Positions 1-7,377 of a stretch of DNA of 7,816 nucleotides are shown here, one piece after another (within the stretch, counting starts at the first letter, position 1; every line of letters begins with the position of its first letter). The notes under the pieces are model-generated. The model worked only from the letters and a program-made list of their open reading frames with translations, searched no databases and had not been told where the DNA came from. Source of the stretch: Pseudomonas sp. (GTDB lineage: Bacteria > Pseudomonadota > Gammaproteobacteria > Pseudomonadales > Pseudomonadaceae); the NCBI GenBank assembly GCA_026398835.1, contig JAPLSD010000055.1, forward strand, positions 1 through 7,816, given 5' to 3'. A program made the position numbers and the translations under genes.

Positions 1-116
1 ACTTCAAAGCTATCGAAAGCGACGGTTTCAAAAGCCTGAAAGAAGGCCAGACCGTTTCCTTCGTGGCTGAGAAAGGCCAAAAGGGTATGCAAGCTGCACA
101 GGTTCGCGCTGAGTAA
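1..116 (+). CDS. Cold-shock domain protein, 3' end (partial)
   Basis: Only the last 37 full codons and the TAA stop (114-116) are present; reading starts in frame at base 3. The visible peptide begins [15 protein letters not shown] and ends [13 protein letters not shown]. This is the C-terminal half of a CspA-type cold-shock domain: the first F belongs to the second RNA-binding motif (FVHF), followed by the loop and the last two beta strands with the usual QKGxQA ending. Proteins of this family are about 70 residues, bind single-stranded RNA and DNA in the cytoplasm and act as RNA chaperones. A strong terminator follows 15 bases after the stop, so this is the last gene of its transcript. Pseudomonas genomes carry several paralogues (CspA, CapA, CapB, CspD types), and the visible part does not say which this is. 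Confidence 0.93.
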   Translation, partial: FKAIESDGFKSLKEGQTVSFVAEKGQKGMQAAQVRAE

Positions 117-131
117 TTTCTCCGCGTTCTA

Positions 132-162
132 AAAAAACCCCGTCCATGTGACGGGGTTTTTT
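132..162. terminator. Bidirectional rho-independent terminator
   Basis: A perfect 7-bp stem, CCCCGTC (138-144) and GACGGGG (150-156), encloses the 5-base loop CATGT. Six T residues follow at 157-162 and seven A residues precede the stem at 131-137, so the stem can extend by A-T pairs. The structure works as an intrinsic terminator in both directions. It ends the rightward cold-shock gene (stop at 116) and can also end the leftward I78 lipoprotein gene (stop at 206). Confidence 0.93.
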
Positions 163-205
163 ATGCGCCCGAGCTTTTTATTCGTTGAAGAAAGGCCGGA
201 AGCGA

Positions 206-517
206 TCAGCCGCAGTTGACGCGAGTGATCACCAGGTTTGCATCGGTGTTGAGATTCAGGCGATCGGAGCGGTATTCCAACGTCACCATGTCGTTCGGCT
301 TGAGGAATCGCGCGTTCTGCGCACCTGAACGTGTGCGAGCTTGCTCCAGAAGCTCAGGCGAGGCCTTCTTGCCAATGGCGAATTCGGCGGCTTTAGACTC
401 ACAGCCGCTGTGCCCGGTCTCGGGAGCCACAGGGTCTTTTGTCGCCTGCGAAGTGCTGCACCCCGTCAAAATGACTGCAGCTAATAAAGTACCGAATGAC
501 GCGAACTTCCAAGGCAT
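206..517 (-). CDS. Peptidase inhibitor I78 family lipoprotein
   Basis: This is a 103-residue predicted lipoprotein. The N-terminus has a lysine (K4), a hydrophobic stretch (about 5-17) and a lipobox LTGC with the lipidated cysteine at C20, so the mature protein should be anchored in the cell envelope. After a short linker (21-37) the rest matches the I78 inhibitor fold: GC at 38-39, AIGKKA near 47-52, an AR-x-GA segment near 60-66, a loop NDMVTLEYRSDRLN (75-88) and the C-terminal TRVNCG. C39 and C102 are placed to form the family's disulfide. Family members inhibit serine peptidases; the target here is unknown and the assignment is by motif. The start is supported by AAGGAGG (522-528 on the minus strand) four bases upstream of the ATG. 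The gene faces the cold-shock gene and probably shares its terminator. No convincing promoter could be picked out upstream. Confidence 0.85.
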   Translation of the reverse strand: MPWKFASFGTLLAAVILTGCSTSQATKDPVAPETGHSGCESKAAEFAIGKKASPELLEQARTRSGAQNARFLKPNDMVTLEYRSDRLNLNTDANLVITRVNCG

Positions 518-521
518 GAAG

Positions 522-528
522 CCTCCTT
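522..528 (-). promoter_or_regulatory. Ribosome binding site of the I78 lipoprotein gene
   Basis: On the minus strand this reads AAGGAGG, a full match to the anti-Shine-Dalgarno core, four bases before the ATG at 517. It fixes the start of the lipoprotein gene. Confidence 0.8.
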
Positions 529-680
529 TTCAAAAATAGACAGAGATCGTGCGACAGCCATTTTGGCTTTTGGTTTCAAGGAAAACTGGCACTCCGCCCC
601 CCCTGACTCCAGACGGCGGCAAGTCTGCCTCAGCCCTGAGCAGTGTTCACTGCGCAATCGTGACTGAATGTGAGCAATGA

Positions 681-1025
681 TCAGTAGACGTCAATATAGT
701 CGAAGGGAGGATTGGGCCAATTTTGTTTCAATGCGTTGTAAATCTGCATAACCCAAACCGCATCACTGGCAGCTACCGCTCCGACGTAGCCAGATCCCTT
801 TGCCCAGGTTTCCAGACGAAACAAGAGACCTTCAATATCCGTACCGCCCACGACACCTGAAGAAATGTAGGCAATACCGGCCTTGGTGACCCGTAACTGG
901 GTGTGCGCATCATCGCTGGCCGAAACCAGCAACTGGCGCACAGCCTCGAGCGTCAAGCCGTCAGGAGTGTTTAAATCGATCTGCAAAGTGCTTTCCTTGA
1001 AAATCATAAAGCCCAAGTGTCGCAT
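681..1025 (-). CDS. Conserved-looking hypothetical protein, 114 residues
   Basis: I do not recognise a named family. From the ATG at 1025 the protein has 114 residues, starting MRHLGFMIFKES and ending WPNPPFDYIDVY. It has no signal peptide or clear membrane segment, so a small soluble cytoplasmic protein is likely. The composition is that of a mixed alpha/beta fold, with an aromatic, proline-rich C-terminal tail. The open frame extends to a TTG at 1058, but the ATG at 1025 is preferred because GGGGAGGG lies just upstream of it (minus strand, about 1028-1035). The stop TGA is followed by a 163-bp gap before the I78 lipoprotein start and no terminator is obvious, so the two leftward genes could be co-transcribed. 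The gene is divergent from the small plus-strand gene at 1151. That it is real rests on the good start site and protein-like composition; function is unknown. Confidence 0.7.
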   Translation of the reverse strand: MRHLGFMIFKESTLQIDLNTPDGLTLEAVRQLLVSASDDAHTQLRVTKAGIAYISSGVVGGTDIEGLLFRLETWAKGSGYVGAVAASDAVWVMQIYNALKQNWPNPPFDYIDVY

Positions 1026-1150
1026 AGCCCTCCCCTCATGCCTAAGTCTGGGTGCCAAAAGCCTCGCAAGATGTTTAACTCAACACAGCCCAAACCACCC
1101 GGATATACGACCAGGCATTGGGCGGCCTATTCAGACTTCGCGAGTTCATC

Positions 1151-1363
1151 ATGACAACCGTAAGCATCGACGCCGACATAAAAGCCAAATGGCCTCAAGG
1201 CCACTGCTCCTACAGCCCTGGCAGCCCTGAAGAGCTGGCGATCATCGGCATCGACCTGTTGGTCAAAGAGCTGGGAACGCAGGCTGCCCAGGCGTTTATC
1301 ACACAGATATTCGAAAAATACCCAAGCGACCATATGGGAGCGCCCCACACGGAAAGGGAGTAA
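1151..1363 (+). CDS. Small hypothetical protein, 70 residues
   Basis: The protein begins MTTVSIDADIKAKWP and ends SDHMGAPHTERE. I recognise no family. It has no signal peptide or membrane segment. The central part (about 22-51, EELAIIGIDLLVKELG then AQAFITQIFEKYP) looks like two amphipathic helices. The frame is open back to a TTG at 1118; the ATG at 1151 is chosen because ATG is the commoner start, although neither has a strong ribosome binding site (only a weak GCGAG-like stretch before 1151). It is divergent from the 114-residue gene and convergent with the nucleoside hydrolase gene, whose stop lies 34 bp away. An overlapping minus-strand open frame of 81 residues covers the same DNA, but its product looks non-protein-like. 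Function is unknown, and the coding call is less certain than for its larger neighbours. Confidence 0.55.
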   Translation: MTTVSIDADIKAKWPQGHCSYSPGSPEELAIIGIDLLVKELGTQAAQAFITQIFEKYPSDHMGAPHTERE

Positions 1364-1397
1364 CAACCCCACAGGCTGGCACTGGCGAGGCTGAAGC

Positions 1398-2425
1398 TTA
1401 CTTGAGGCGAGCGAGACGCTCCGTCAGCAAGTCGAAGAAGCCTTGGGCATCGCCGTTCTCAACCCAGAACACGTTCTTTTCCTGCTTCAGGCCGTCGTGC
1501 CAGTCGACGATGGTCTGACCAAAGGTCGGGCCTTCGCGGCTGTCGACCACCATATTTACCTGGCGACCGGTGAACAACTGCGGTTTGAGCAGATAAGCGA
1601 TCACCGTGGCGTCATGCACCGGGCCGCCCGGGATGCCGTAGTGCTCCATATCGCCTTTGACGTACTCGTTGAGGATATCCCCCACCACTTTGCTCGCATT
1701 GTTGCCTAGCGCCGCGATCTGCTTCAGACGTGCGTCACTGGTCAGCACCTTGTGAGTCACGTCCAGCGGCAGGTAGGTCAGCTTGACGCCGCTTTTGAGG
1801 ACCACTTCAGCAGCCTGCGGGTCAGCAAACAGATTGAATTCAGCGACCGGAGTGATATTGCCGCCGTTGAAGTGCGCACCGCCCATGACCACCACTTCCT
1901 TGATGCCCAAGGTAATGTCCGGCGCCTGAATCAGCGCCAGCGCCAGATTGGTCTGCGGACCCAGCATGGCAATGGTGATGCTGTGGGGTTTGGCTGCACG
2001 CAACGTGTCGATCAGGTAATTGACCGCGCTCCCCTTGGCCAACCCTTCTTTGGGTTCGTGCACCGTTACACCCGAAAGACCTTCCTTGCCGTGAATATTC
2101 TCGGCATAGATCGGCGTACGCAACAAAGGCTTCGGCGCACCCGCGTATACCGGCACGTCTTCTCGCCCTGCCCACTCACGGGCCAGCCGTGCGTTACGTG
2201 AGGTCTTGTCCAGTCGTACATTACCGGCTACGGTCGTGAGCGCGCGAATGCTCAGCTCCTCAGGCGAAGCCAGGGCAAACAACAAGGCAACGACGTCATC
2301 GGCCCCCGGATCGGTGTCGATGATCAAATCGATTTTTTCCGCCTTCTGGGCGCTTGTCGCGGTGATCAATGACAAAAGCAGCAAACTCCGGATCGGTGTT
2401 TCAGTATCTGAGCATAGCGGTACAT
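1398..2425 (-). CDS. Nucleoside hydrolase (IunH/RihA type), with an apparent frameshift in its signal peptide
   Basis: Inosine-uridine preferring nucleoside hydrolases cut the N-glycosidic bond of ribonucleosides to give ribose and free base. The N-terminal calcium-binding motif IDTDPGADD is clear, followed by LGPQTNLALAL, VVMGGAHFNGGN, TPVAEFNLFADPQAAE and the late HDATVIAYLL with the conserved His-Asp pair. The enzyme body is complete and its frame ends at the TAA at 1398. The expected start is the ATG at 2425, six bases after AAGGAG (2432-2437) and 45 bp after rbsD. From that ATG, however, translation reads MYRYAQILKHRSG and stops after 19 codons, while the enzyme frame joins one frame over at LLLLSLITATSAQKAEK. 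Adding one base in between would give a 342-residue protein with a basic start, hydrophobic core and TSA-type cleavage site, meaning an exported enzyme. In-frame alternatives are an ATG at 2519 inside rbsD and a GTG at 2432, both without a ribosome binding site. It is the last gene of the ribose operon, so its product probably supplies ribose. Exact base specificity cannot be told. Confidence 0.88.
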
Positions 2426-2431
2426 AGCGCA

Positions 2432-2437
2432 CTCCTT
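2432..2437 (-). promoter_or_regulatory. Ribosome binding site upstream of the nucleoside hydrolase
   Basis: The minus strand reads AAGGAG, then six bases, then ATG at 2425. This ideal site points to an ATG that is out of frame with the downstream enzyme, which is the main argument for a frameshift rather than a wrongly chosen start. Confidence 0.75.
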
Positions 2438-2470
2438 GTGCGTGACAAACCCGAGGTGGGATACAGCCAT

Positions 2471-2875
2471 CTAAAACGTGACTCCCGCGACTAGAACAAT
2501 GTTGCAGTACGGCTGACATTCGCCGGTACGAACAATCGCACGCGCTTGTCGGCTGAGGGTTTTAAATGCGTCATGACTCAGCAACGTGCGCTGACCTAAT
2601 GCAGCCTTGGCCGTCAGCTCGTCAATCACTTGAAGCGCGGGAGGCTGCTTGAGCAGGATTTCTTCGGCCAGCACATGGCTTTCCACCTGCATTTCACTGA
2701 GTACGATCTGCAAGGTACTGACGAAGTCCGGAATACCTTGGGTCAACGCCAGGTCGATCAACTCGACACCTGGCGGCACAGGCAAACCGGCATCGCCGAT
2801 GACCACCATGTCGCCATGACCCAGGGAGGCAATTAACCGCGACAACGCGATGTTGAGTAACGGCGTCTTTTTCAT
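2471..2875 (-). CDS. rbsD: D-ribose pyranase RbsD
   Basis: RbsD interconverts the beta-pyranose and beta-furanose forms of D-ribose in the cytoplasm, supplying the furanose form that ribokinase uses. The 134-residue length is normal. The N-terminal region [14 protein letters not shown] holds the catalytic histidine (H20) and an aspartate (D28). The C-terminal signature [19 protein letters not shown] (116-134) holds the conserved tyrosine (Y123) and asparagine (N125) of the sugar-binding site. The ATG overlaps the rbsK stop as ATGA. No Shine-Dalgarno sequence precedes it (the minus strand reads TTAGCCCCTC), so translation is probably coupled to rbsK. The nucleoside hydrolase follows after a 45-bp gap. 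The enzyme appears intact. Confidence 0.96.
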   Translation of the reverse strand: MKKTPLLNIALSRLIASLGHGDMVVIGDAGLPVPPGVELIDLALTQGIPDFVSTLQIVLSEMQVESHVLAEEILLKQPPALQVIDELTAKAALGQRTLLSHDAFKTLSRQARAIVRTGECQPYCNIVLVAGVTF

Positions 2876-3789
2876 GAGGGGCTAATGGCCTGTACGTCGG
2901 ACAAAGTGGGAATGGAAGGTTGTGCGCCCGCTCGAGTGACCGACAGCGCAGCAGCGATCTGACCGAAGCGAATAGCCTCGGCTTCGCTTTTCCCGCCCGC
3001 CAACGCCGAAGCAAAACCGCCGACGAAGGTATCGCCCGCTGCCGTGGTGTCGACCGCCTTGACCTTGAGCGCAGGGAAATGCTCGAAGCTTTGCCCGTTG
3101 GCGAACAACGAACCTTGGGCTCCCAGGGTAATGATGACTTTGCCAGCACCCGCAGCAATCAAGCGACTGGCCGCAACTTCAGCAGTTTTCAGCGAATCCA
3201 CCGGCAAGCCACTCAAGGCCGACGCCTCGCTTTCGTTGGGAATCAGGTAGTCGATGGACGAATACCAGTCGGCCGCCAGCGGACTGCTCGCCGGGGCTGG
3301 ATTGAGAATCATGGTCTTGCCCAGTTCACGACCGCGCTTGAGGGTGTAACCAACGGTCTGCATCGGCACTTCGAGCTGACAAATGATCACGTCGGCTGCT
3401 TGCAACACCGCATCAAAACCTGTGACCACTTCGGGCGTGAGCAATCCATTAGCACCCGCAACGATCACGATCGCATTCTGACTGCTGTCATCGACCACAA
3501 TCAGCGCCACGCCACTGGAACCTCCAACGGTTGTCACCGCCCGACAATCGATTTGCTCAGCCAACAGCGCCGCTCGCAGTTGCTCGCCATAGACATCGGC
3601 ACCGACACAGCCAACCATCGATACCTCAGCACCCAATCGTGCCGAAGCAACCGCTTGGTTCGCGCCTTTTCCACCCGAGACGGTGGCAAACGACTCGCCA
3701 ATCAGCGTTTCACCGGCCCGGGGCAGCCGCTCGGCCCGAGTGACCAGGTCCATGTTCAGGCTGCCTATTACCACTACTTTTGCTGGCAT
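2872..3789 (-). CDS. rbsK: Ribokinase RbsK
   Basis: Ribokinase phosphorylates D-ribose with ATP to ribose 5-phosphate, which enters the pentose phosphate pathway and nucleotide synthesis. The 305-residue protein is a full-length PfkB-family kinase. It has the N-terminal sugar-binding strand GSLNMDL (9-15), the family motif GGKGANQA (39-46), NPAPA near the middle, NESEA, and the C-terminal PfkB signature DTTAAGDTF (247-255). In that signature AAGD forms the anion hole and D253 is the catalytic base. No key residue is missing. It lies 23 bp after rbsR and overlaps rbsD by 4 bp. Its own ribosome binding site is weak (GACGAG about 12 bases upstream), which suggests dependence on upstream translation. 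Confidence 0.97.
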   Translation of the reverse strand: MPAKVVVIGSLNMDLVTRAERLPRAGETLIGESFATVSGGKGANQAVASARLGAEVSMVGCVGADVYGEQLRAALLAEQIDCRAVTTVGGSSGVALIVVDDSSQNAIVIVAGANGLLTPEVVTGFDAVLQAADVIICQLEVPMQTVGYTLKRGRELGKTMILNPAPASSPLAADWYSSIDYLIPNESEASALSGLPVDSLKTAEVAASRLIAAGAGKVIITLGAQGSLFANGQSFEHFPALKVKAVDTTAAGDTFVGGFASALAGGKSEAEAIRFGQIAAALSVTRAGAQPSIPTLSDVQAISPS

Positions 3790-3812
3790 ACATCAGTACT
3801 CGTCAATTCGTT

Positions 3813-4832
3813 TCAGCGGTATTCGGCGAACACGCCGCAGAGCGGCGCAGTCGATTCTCGCAAGACAATGCTCGGCGTCACTATGTGCTGATTGGTCGCC
3901 AGCTCCGGGCTTGCGATCCGTCGTAAAAGGAGCTCCGCCGCCATCTCGCCCAATTGCAGGATCGACTGGCCCACCGTCGTTAATGCCGGATAGACATACC
4001 GGCTCATCTGGATATCGTCGAAGCCAATGACCGAGAGCTCGCTCGGTACACGAATATTGCGTTCGGCCGCTGCACGCAAGACACCGATCCCCATCATGTC
4101 GTTACTGGCAAATATGGCGCTGGGGGGATTCTTTTCCAGAAGCAGAGCCGCAGCGTTGTAACCGCCGGTACTGGTGAAATCGCTTTCCAGCATCCGTTCT
4201 TGTGGCACCTCAACGCCGGCCTCATTCAATGCCCGGCAGTAACCGGCCAGACGCATCTGCGCCACGCTGGTGTGCGCCGGACCACCGATACAGGCGATAT
4301 CCCAATGCCCCAGGTCCAGCAAGTGCCGTGTCGCCAGATAGGCACCGTATTCGTGATCGATGCGCACCAGATCCGCATCGATCCCCTCCAGGCCCCGGTC
4401 GACAATCACCATGGGCGTGCGCACTGCGGCCAGACCTGCAGCCAGGCTGGCGTCACCACCCGCTGAAGCGACGATCAAGCCATCGATCCGTTTTTCCAGT
4501 AACACTCGCAGATAACTGCGCTGCTTGTCCGGGTTGTCATCGGAGTTGCACAGAATCACGCAGTAGCCGTTACGCTCGCAGTAATCCTCGATTCCCCGGG
4601 CCAGTTCGGCGAAGTAGGGGTTGAGACTGTTGGGCACCAGCAGGCCGATGGTCGCGGTAGTTTTCGCTTTCAACGAACGGGCCACGGCGCTGGGCACGTA
4701 GTCCAGACGCTTGATCGCTTCCTCGACTTTGACCCTGACCTCTTCGCTGACTGGCCGCGTTTTGTTCACCACATGAGAAACCGTGGTGTAGGAAATCCCC
4801 GCCAGCGCCGCCACATCTTTAATAGTTGCCAT
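3813..4832 (-). CDS. rbsR: LacI-family ribose operon regulator RbsR
   Basis: This 339-residue transcription factor has the LacI/GalR layout. The N-terminal helix-turn-helix is at 3-24 (TIKDVAALAGISYTTVSHVV), the hinge helix around 47-56 contains PSAVARSLK, and a periplasmic-binding-protein-like sugar domain follows, starting TIGLLVPNSLNPYF and carrying FASNDMMGIGVL and VIGFDDI. The recognition helix TTVSHVVNK closely resembles E. coli RbsR, and the gene lies among ribose genes, so it most likely represses the operon and is released by ribose or a derivative; the effector is inferred. The gene sits inside the operon three bases after the rbsC stop, so it should be autoregulated together with the operon. 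Only a weak GAG-type site precedes the ATG. The operator is expected upstream of rbsB, outside this window. Confidence 0.94.
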   Translation of the reverse strand: MATIKDVAALAGISYTTVSHVVNKTRPVSEEVRVKVEEAIKRLDYVPSAVARSLKAKTTATIGLLVPNSLNPYFAELARGIEDYCERNGYCVILCNSDDNPDKQRSYLRVLLEKRIDGLIVASAGGDASLAAGLAAVRTPMVIVDRGLEGIDADLVRIDHEYGAYLATRHLLDLGHWDIACIGGPAHTSVAQMRLAGYCRALNEAGVEVPQERMLESDFTSTGGYNAAALLLEKNPPSAIFASNDMMGIGVLRAAAERNIRVPSELSVIGFDDIQMSRYVYPALTTVGQSILQLGEMAAELLLRRIASPELATNQHIVTPSIVLRESTAPLCGVFAEYR

Positions 4833-4835
4833 GAC

Positions 4836-5813
4836 TCAAACCCGCCGACGTGCGCGCTGACTGCGATAAGTATCCAGTACCACCGCCACCACGATGACCG
4901 CGCCAGTGATGATCCGCTTGGTCGGCTCGGTCGCGCCGATTTGCGCAAGACCTGCAGCCAGTACGGAAATGATCAAGACGCCAAAAAAGGTACTGATGAC
5001 CGAACCGCGCCCGCCCATCAGGCTGGTACCGCCGATGACCACAGCCGCAATGACTTGCAGCTCCAGGCCGGAACCGGCATTCGGGTCCGCCGCTTCCAGG
5101 CGGGAGATCTGAAACAGCGCCGCTACACCGGCCAGCAGCCCCATCAGACTGAACACCAGGATCTTGTAAGGCTTGGGATTGATACCTGCCAGACGCACCG
5201 CCTCTTCGTTGGTCCCAATGCCGATCAGGTAGCGACCGAACACTGTGCGCGTCAACACGGCCTGAGCAATGAAGATGATCAGCAGCGCAATGATGAACGA
5301 CGGCGAAATACCAAAGGCAATCGGGTTGGACAGCCAGGCAAAGGCATCACCGATATAGGCGGTGCGCGAACCGGTCATCTGGTAGGCCACACCACGAGCC
5401 ATTTCCAGCACGCCCAGCGAAACAATGAACGAGGGAATGCGCCAGGCCACGGTGATCGAACCGGTGATGGTGCCCGCCAGAGCAGCGACGGCCATGCCGA
5501 GCAAGGCCGCCGGCAAGACACTCCAGCCCCAGCCGAGGATCGCCACGCTGACCGTCGAAGCTGCCAGCGCCAGCACCGAACCGACTGACAAGTCGATACC
5601 GCCAATGATCAACACGAAGGTCATGCCGACGGCCAACACCATCAAATCCGGAATCTGGTTGGCCAAGGTGCTGAAGGTGTCGTAGGAGAGAAAATGACTG
5701 CTCAGGGTCGAGAACAGGGCAATCATCGCCAGCAAGGCACCGGCCAGGCCCAGATAGGTGCCCAAACCGTAATAGTTGCTACTACGTTTGCTGGCAGAAA
5801 GAGCAGTTGTCAT
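4836..5813 (-). CDS. rbsC: Ribose ABC transporter permease RbsC
   Basis: RbsC is the inner-membrane channel subunit of the ribose importer and works as a pair with RbsA. The 325-residue protein is almost entirely hydrophobic with some 8-10 predicted membrane segments, and a basic C-terminal tail (RSQRARRRV). Family landmarks of the BPD_transp_2 type are GGIDLSVGS (71-79), the cytoplasmic ATPase-contact loop GRYLIGIGTNEEAVRLAGI (193-211) and VIGGTSLMGGRGS (259-271). Length and motifs are normal and the gene is intact. Its ATG overlaps the rbsA stop as ATGA, and rbsR follows after 3 bp. The family also includes xylose, galactose and autoinducer-2 permeases; ribose is assigned because rbsK and rbsD are in the same operon. 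Confidence 0.95.
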   Translation of the reverse strand: MTTALSASKRSSNYYGLGTYLGLAGALLAMIALFSTLSSHFLSYDTFSTLANQIPDLMVLAVGMTFVLIIGGIDLSVGSVLALAASTVSVAILGWGWSVLPAALLGMAVAALAGTITGSITVAWRIPSFIVSLGVLEMARGVAYQMTGSRTAYIGDAFAWLSNPIAFGISPSFIIALLIIFIAQAVLTRTVFGRYLIGIGTNEEAVRLAGINPKPYKILVFSLMGLLAGVAALFQISRLEAADPNAGSGLELQVIAAVVIGGTSLMGGRGSVISTFFGVLIISVLAAGLAQIGATEPTKRIITGAVIVVAVVLDTYRSQRARRRV

Positions 5814-7363
5814 GGCATGTCCCTAGGCGCCGCTTCATTGAGCAACGCATCACGTTTTTGGTAGCCGGCAAATGCGGCAGCAAGCAGTTCATCCTGGGTC
5901 CAACTGTCGCGTTCGAAGGTTTCGATCAAACGCCCGGCGGAAAGTACACCAATCCGGTCGCAGATCAGCATCAACTCGCGCAGATCACTGGAAACCACCA
6001 CTAACGCCTTGCCTTGGCGAGTCAACTCGCCCAGCAAGCCGTAGATATCGAACTTGGCGCCAACATCGATTCCTCGGGTCGGTTCGTCGAACAACAGCAC
6101 CGAGCAATCGCGCTCCAGCCAGCGGCCGATCACGACTTTTTGTTGATTGCCGCCGGACAGTTCGGACACCAACTGTGACGGGCTGGAACTGCGAATCCGC
6201 ATGGCGTCGATTTGACGCTGAGCCAGAGCCGCCTCGTCACCGCCATTGACGATTCCGGCACTGGAGATGACCGGCATATTGCCCAAGGCAATATTGGCGC
6301 TGATCGATTGGGTCAGCAGCAGGCCTTCGCCCTTTCGATCTTCAGTGATCAAGGCAATCCCGTGCCCCACCGCATCGACCGGCGAACGGATGCTGACCAC
6401 CTGTGCCGGTGAACCCAGTGCTACCGTGCCGCTGTCGGCGGTATCGGCACCGAAAATCAAACGCAACAGCTCGGTGCGCCCGGCCCCGATCAAACCGGAA
6501 ATGCCAAAAATCTCACCGCTGCGCACTTCGAAGGAAACATCACGAACCTTGTCTGAACGAGTCAGTCCTTGCACCGTCAGCGCCGGTGCGCCGATCTGGC
6601 GCGGCCCAAGATCGATGTGTTCGCCCAGCTCACGGCCAACCATCAGGTTGACCAATTGTTCACTGTTGTAATTGGCCATCGGCTCGACGCACACCAGACA
6701 ACCGTCACGCAGCACCGCAATGCGCTGTGCGACACGGGCCAGCTCTTCCAGCCGATGGGAGATATAAATGATCGCCACGCCCCGAGATTGCAGGCGGGTG
6801 ATCTGCTCGAAGAGCATTTCGACTTCACGAGCGGTCAGCATCGCGGTCGGCTCGTCGAGGATCAACACATGGCAATCGCCAATCAGGTTGCGGGCGATTT
6901 CCACCATTTGCTGGTGGCCAATGCCCAGCTCGCCAACCAGCGTGTCTGGATCGATTGCATCCAGCCCGACCTGAGCCATCGCATCAATGGCCGCTTTGCG
7001 CAGTTGCTTGCGACTGATCCAGCCGCCATAGCTGGGCAGATTGTCGAGAAACAGGTTTTCGGCGACGGACAAGGTTGGCAGCAGGTTGAGTTCCTGCATG
7101 ACCATGCGGATCCCGAGATCTTCGGCCTGCGTCCGGTTACCCGGACGGTAATCCTGACCATTGAATTGCATCTGACCTGTGGTCGGCGTGACCAGGCCAC
7201 CAATGATTTTCGACAGTGTACTTTTGCCGGCACCGTTTTCACCGGTCAACGCCAGCACTTCACCACGCATCAGCGTCAGGTCGATGTCGGTCAGTACAGG
7301 CTGAGCATAGGTCTTACCGATACCGCTGACCGAGAGGACCGCGTTCGGGGCGAAAACTGACAT
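5810..7363 (-). CDS. rbsA: Ribose ABC transporter ATP-binding protein RbsA
   Basis: RbsA is the cytoplasmic ATPase of the ribose importer, with two fused nucleotide-binding domains (517 residues). Domain 1 has Walker A GENGAGKST (41-49), signature LGIGHQQ (146-152), Walker B VLILDEPT (166-173) and the switch histidine H203. Domain 2 has GLIGAGRTE (290-298) where Walker A should be, signature LSGGNQQK (402-409), Walker B VLLFDEPT (422-429) and VSSD in place of the switch histidine. The degenerate second site, with arginine for the Walker lysine, is usual for this family of monosaccharide importers and is not a defect. The start is supported by GGAGAG (7370-7375) six bases upstream. The gene follows rbsB after 57 bp containing a hairpin and overlaps rbsC by 4 bp. 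Confidence 0.97.
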   Translation of the reverse strand: MSVFAPNAVLSVSGIGKTYAQPVLTDIDLTLMRGEVLALTGENGAGKSTLSKIIGGLVTPTTGQMQFNGQDYRPGNRTQAEDLGIRMVMQELNLLPTLSVAENLFLDNLPSYGGWISRKQLRKAAIDAMAQVGLDAIDPDTLVGELGIGHQQMVEIARNLIGDCHVLILDEPTAMLTAREVEMLFEQITRLQSRGVAIIYISHRLEELARVAQRIAVLRDGCLVCVEPMANYNSEQLVNLMVGRELGEHIDLGPRQIGAPALTVQGLTRSDKVRDVSFEVRSGEIFGISGLIGAGRTELLRLIFGADTADSGTVALGSPAQVVSIRSPVDAVGHGIALITEDRKGEGLLLTQSISANIALGNMPVISSAGIVNGGDEAALAQRQIDAMRIRSSSPSQLVSELSGGNQQKVVIGRWLERDCSVLLFDEPTRGIDVGAKFDIYGLLGELTRQGKALVVVSSDLRELMLICDRIGVLSAGRLIETFERDSWTQDELLAAAFAGYQKRDALLNEAAPRDMP

Positions 7364-7369
7364 AAGAAA

Positions 7370-7375
7370 CTCTCC
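7370..7375 (-). promoter_or_regulatory. Ribosome binding site of rbsA
   Basis: The minus strand reads GGAGAG followed by six bases and the rbsA ATG at 7363. It lies two bases downstream of the rbsB-rbsA hairpin, so the hairpin itself does not cover it. Confidence 0.75.
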
Positions 7376-7377
7376 AT

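Noticed and set aside
597..603. Run of seven C residues as a phase-variation tract
   Set aside because: It is intergenic, short and far from any start or promoter that can be identified.
1026..1058. TTG at 1058 as the start of the 114-residue hypothetical gene
   Set aside because: The ATG at 1025 has a GGGGAGGG site just upstream while the TTG has none.
1364..1397. Terminator between the convergent 70-residue gene and the nucleoside hydrolase
   Set aside because: Only a direct repeat of AGGCTG and weak self-complementarity are present, with no T-run, so no intrinsic terminator can be supported.
2426..2519. In-frame ATG at 2519 as the start of the nucleoside hydrolase
   Set aside because: It lies inside the rbsD coding region, has no ribosome binding site, and gives an N-terminus with an unusual 31-residue extension unlike the family.
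3805..3814. GAAACGAATT in the rbsR-rbsK gap, resembling a half-site of a LacI-family operator
   Set aside because: There is no matching second half, so it is not a palindromic operator.
2920..3891. Open plus-strand frame of 323 codons opposite rbsK
   Set aside because: Low-complexity basic composition, no plausible start site, and it lies opposite a clear intact ribokinase.
4773..5588. Open plus-strand frame of 271 codons opposite rbsR and rbsC
   Set aside because: The translation is rich in R, H, Q and D with no domain, as expected for the antisense of a hydrophobic GC-rich gene; rbsC and rbsR explain the DNA fully.
6470..6500. Missing Walker A lysine in the second domain of RbsA, as a possible inactivating mutation
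   Set aside because: GxxGAGRTE at this position is the usual form in RbsA-like proteins, so it is normal for the family.
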